NCBI GenBank assembly: GCA_040755715.1
Contig: JBFLXN010000168.1
Span: 1-5,825, forward strand
Source of the DNA: JBFLXN01 sp040755715 [NCBI: Candidatus Edwardsbacteria bacterium]
Lineage (GTDB): Bacteria; Edwardsbacteria; AC1; JBFLXN01
DNA length: 5,825 nt
Direction: 5' to 3'
The translations under genes were made by a program, and so were the position numbers. This document shows positions 5,707 to 5,825 of the stretch, piece by piece. Position 1 is the first letter of the stretch. Each line of letters begins with the position of its first letter. The notes beneath the pieces are model-generated. The model had not been told where the DNA came from. It saw only the letters and a list, made by a program, of their open reading frames with translations, and did no database searches.

Positions 5707-5825
5707 ACACACTATGTCAAGCTCTTTTTAACTTGTTTGACAAATTAATCGAAATTGACTGTCTGGCAAAATTAGCGAGCAAGAAATTTTCGTCGTAAGT
5801 GAGATTGTTTTTCCACATAGCAAAG
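5707..5825. other. Non-coding tail after repeat copy 3
   Basis: No gene or RNA gene is recognisable here. TGTCAA at 5715-5720 and TTGACA at 5737-5742 form an inverted pair separated by 16 bases. This could be an operator or two divergent -35 elements, but no matching -10 sequence was found at 16-18 bases on either strand. The region may be the upstream part of a gene lying beyond the window. Confidence 0.35.

Noticed and set aside
5737-5765. Sigma70-type promoter from the TTGACA at 5737
   Set aside because: No sequence resembling a -10 element is found 16-18 bases downstream.

Overview
This window comes from a bacterium with a peptidoglycan wall. It reads as moderately AT-rich by eye. It holds five complete genes, all on the + strand and tightly packed. 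The protein families (a YifB/ComM-type AAA+ ATPase, PurN, an M15-type peptidase, a YkuD L,D-transpeptidase and a phosphohexomutase) are too widespread to name a phylum. The short phased hairpin repeats between genes resemble, from unverified recollection, intergenic repeats in genomes of uncultured bacteria. I therefore suggest an uncultured candidate-phylum type organism, with low confidence.

Layout. Positions 1-144 are a non-coding leader with small hairpins. yifB/comM (145-1680) is followed after one base by purN (1682-2302). Four bases later comes a secreted M15/DUF882-type peptidase (2307-3410), which overlaps by ATGA with a membrane-anchored L,D-transpeptidase (3407-4129). These four genes look like one operon with translational coupling. 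A gap of 112 bases, almost filled by a hairpin repeat, separates them from a phosphomannomutase/phosphoglucomutase gene (4242-5630). The last 195 bases have no gene; the first part is the rest of a third hairpin repeat.

How the genes fit together. The peptidase and transpeptidase belong to families that cleave and form peptidoglycan cross-links, so this pair is the clearest functional unit. The phosphohexomutase supplies sugar-1-phosphates for nucleotide sugars used in surface glycans or the wall. PurN is purine biosynthesis. YifB/ComM acts on DNA during recombination and transformation in the species where it has been studied.

The most interesting signal is not a gene. Three inverted repeats of one architecture lie within 3.4 kb (2332-2470, 4136-4235, 5614-5706). 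Each arm is built from three or four short boxes of the form CACNGA/CACGAA, spaced 10 bases apart (first and third) or 8 bases apart (second). The three copies use different box spellings: CACAGA, CACGGA and CACGAA. Each copy touches a gene boundary. The first encodes much of the peptidase signal peptide. The second occupies nearly the whole region upstream of the mutase, which lacks a visible Shine-Dalgarno. The third supplies the last five codons and the stop codon of the mutase. They look like a spreading or locally duplicated family of hairpin elements that genes have absorbed.
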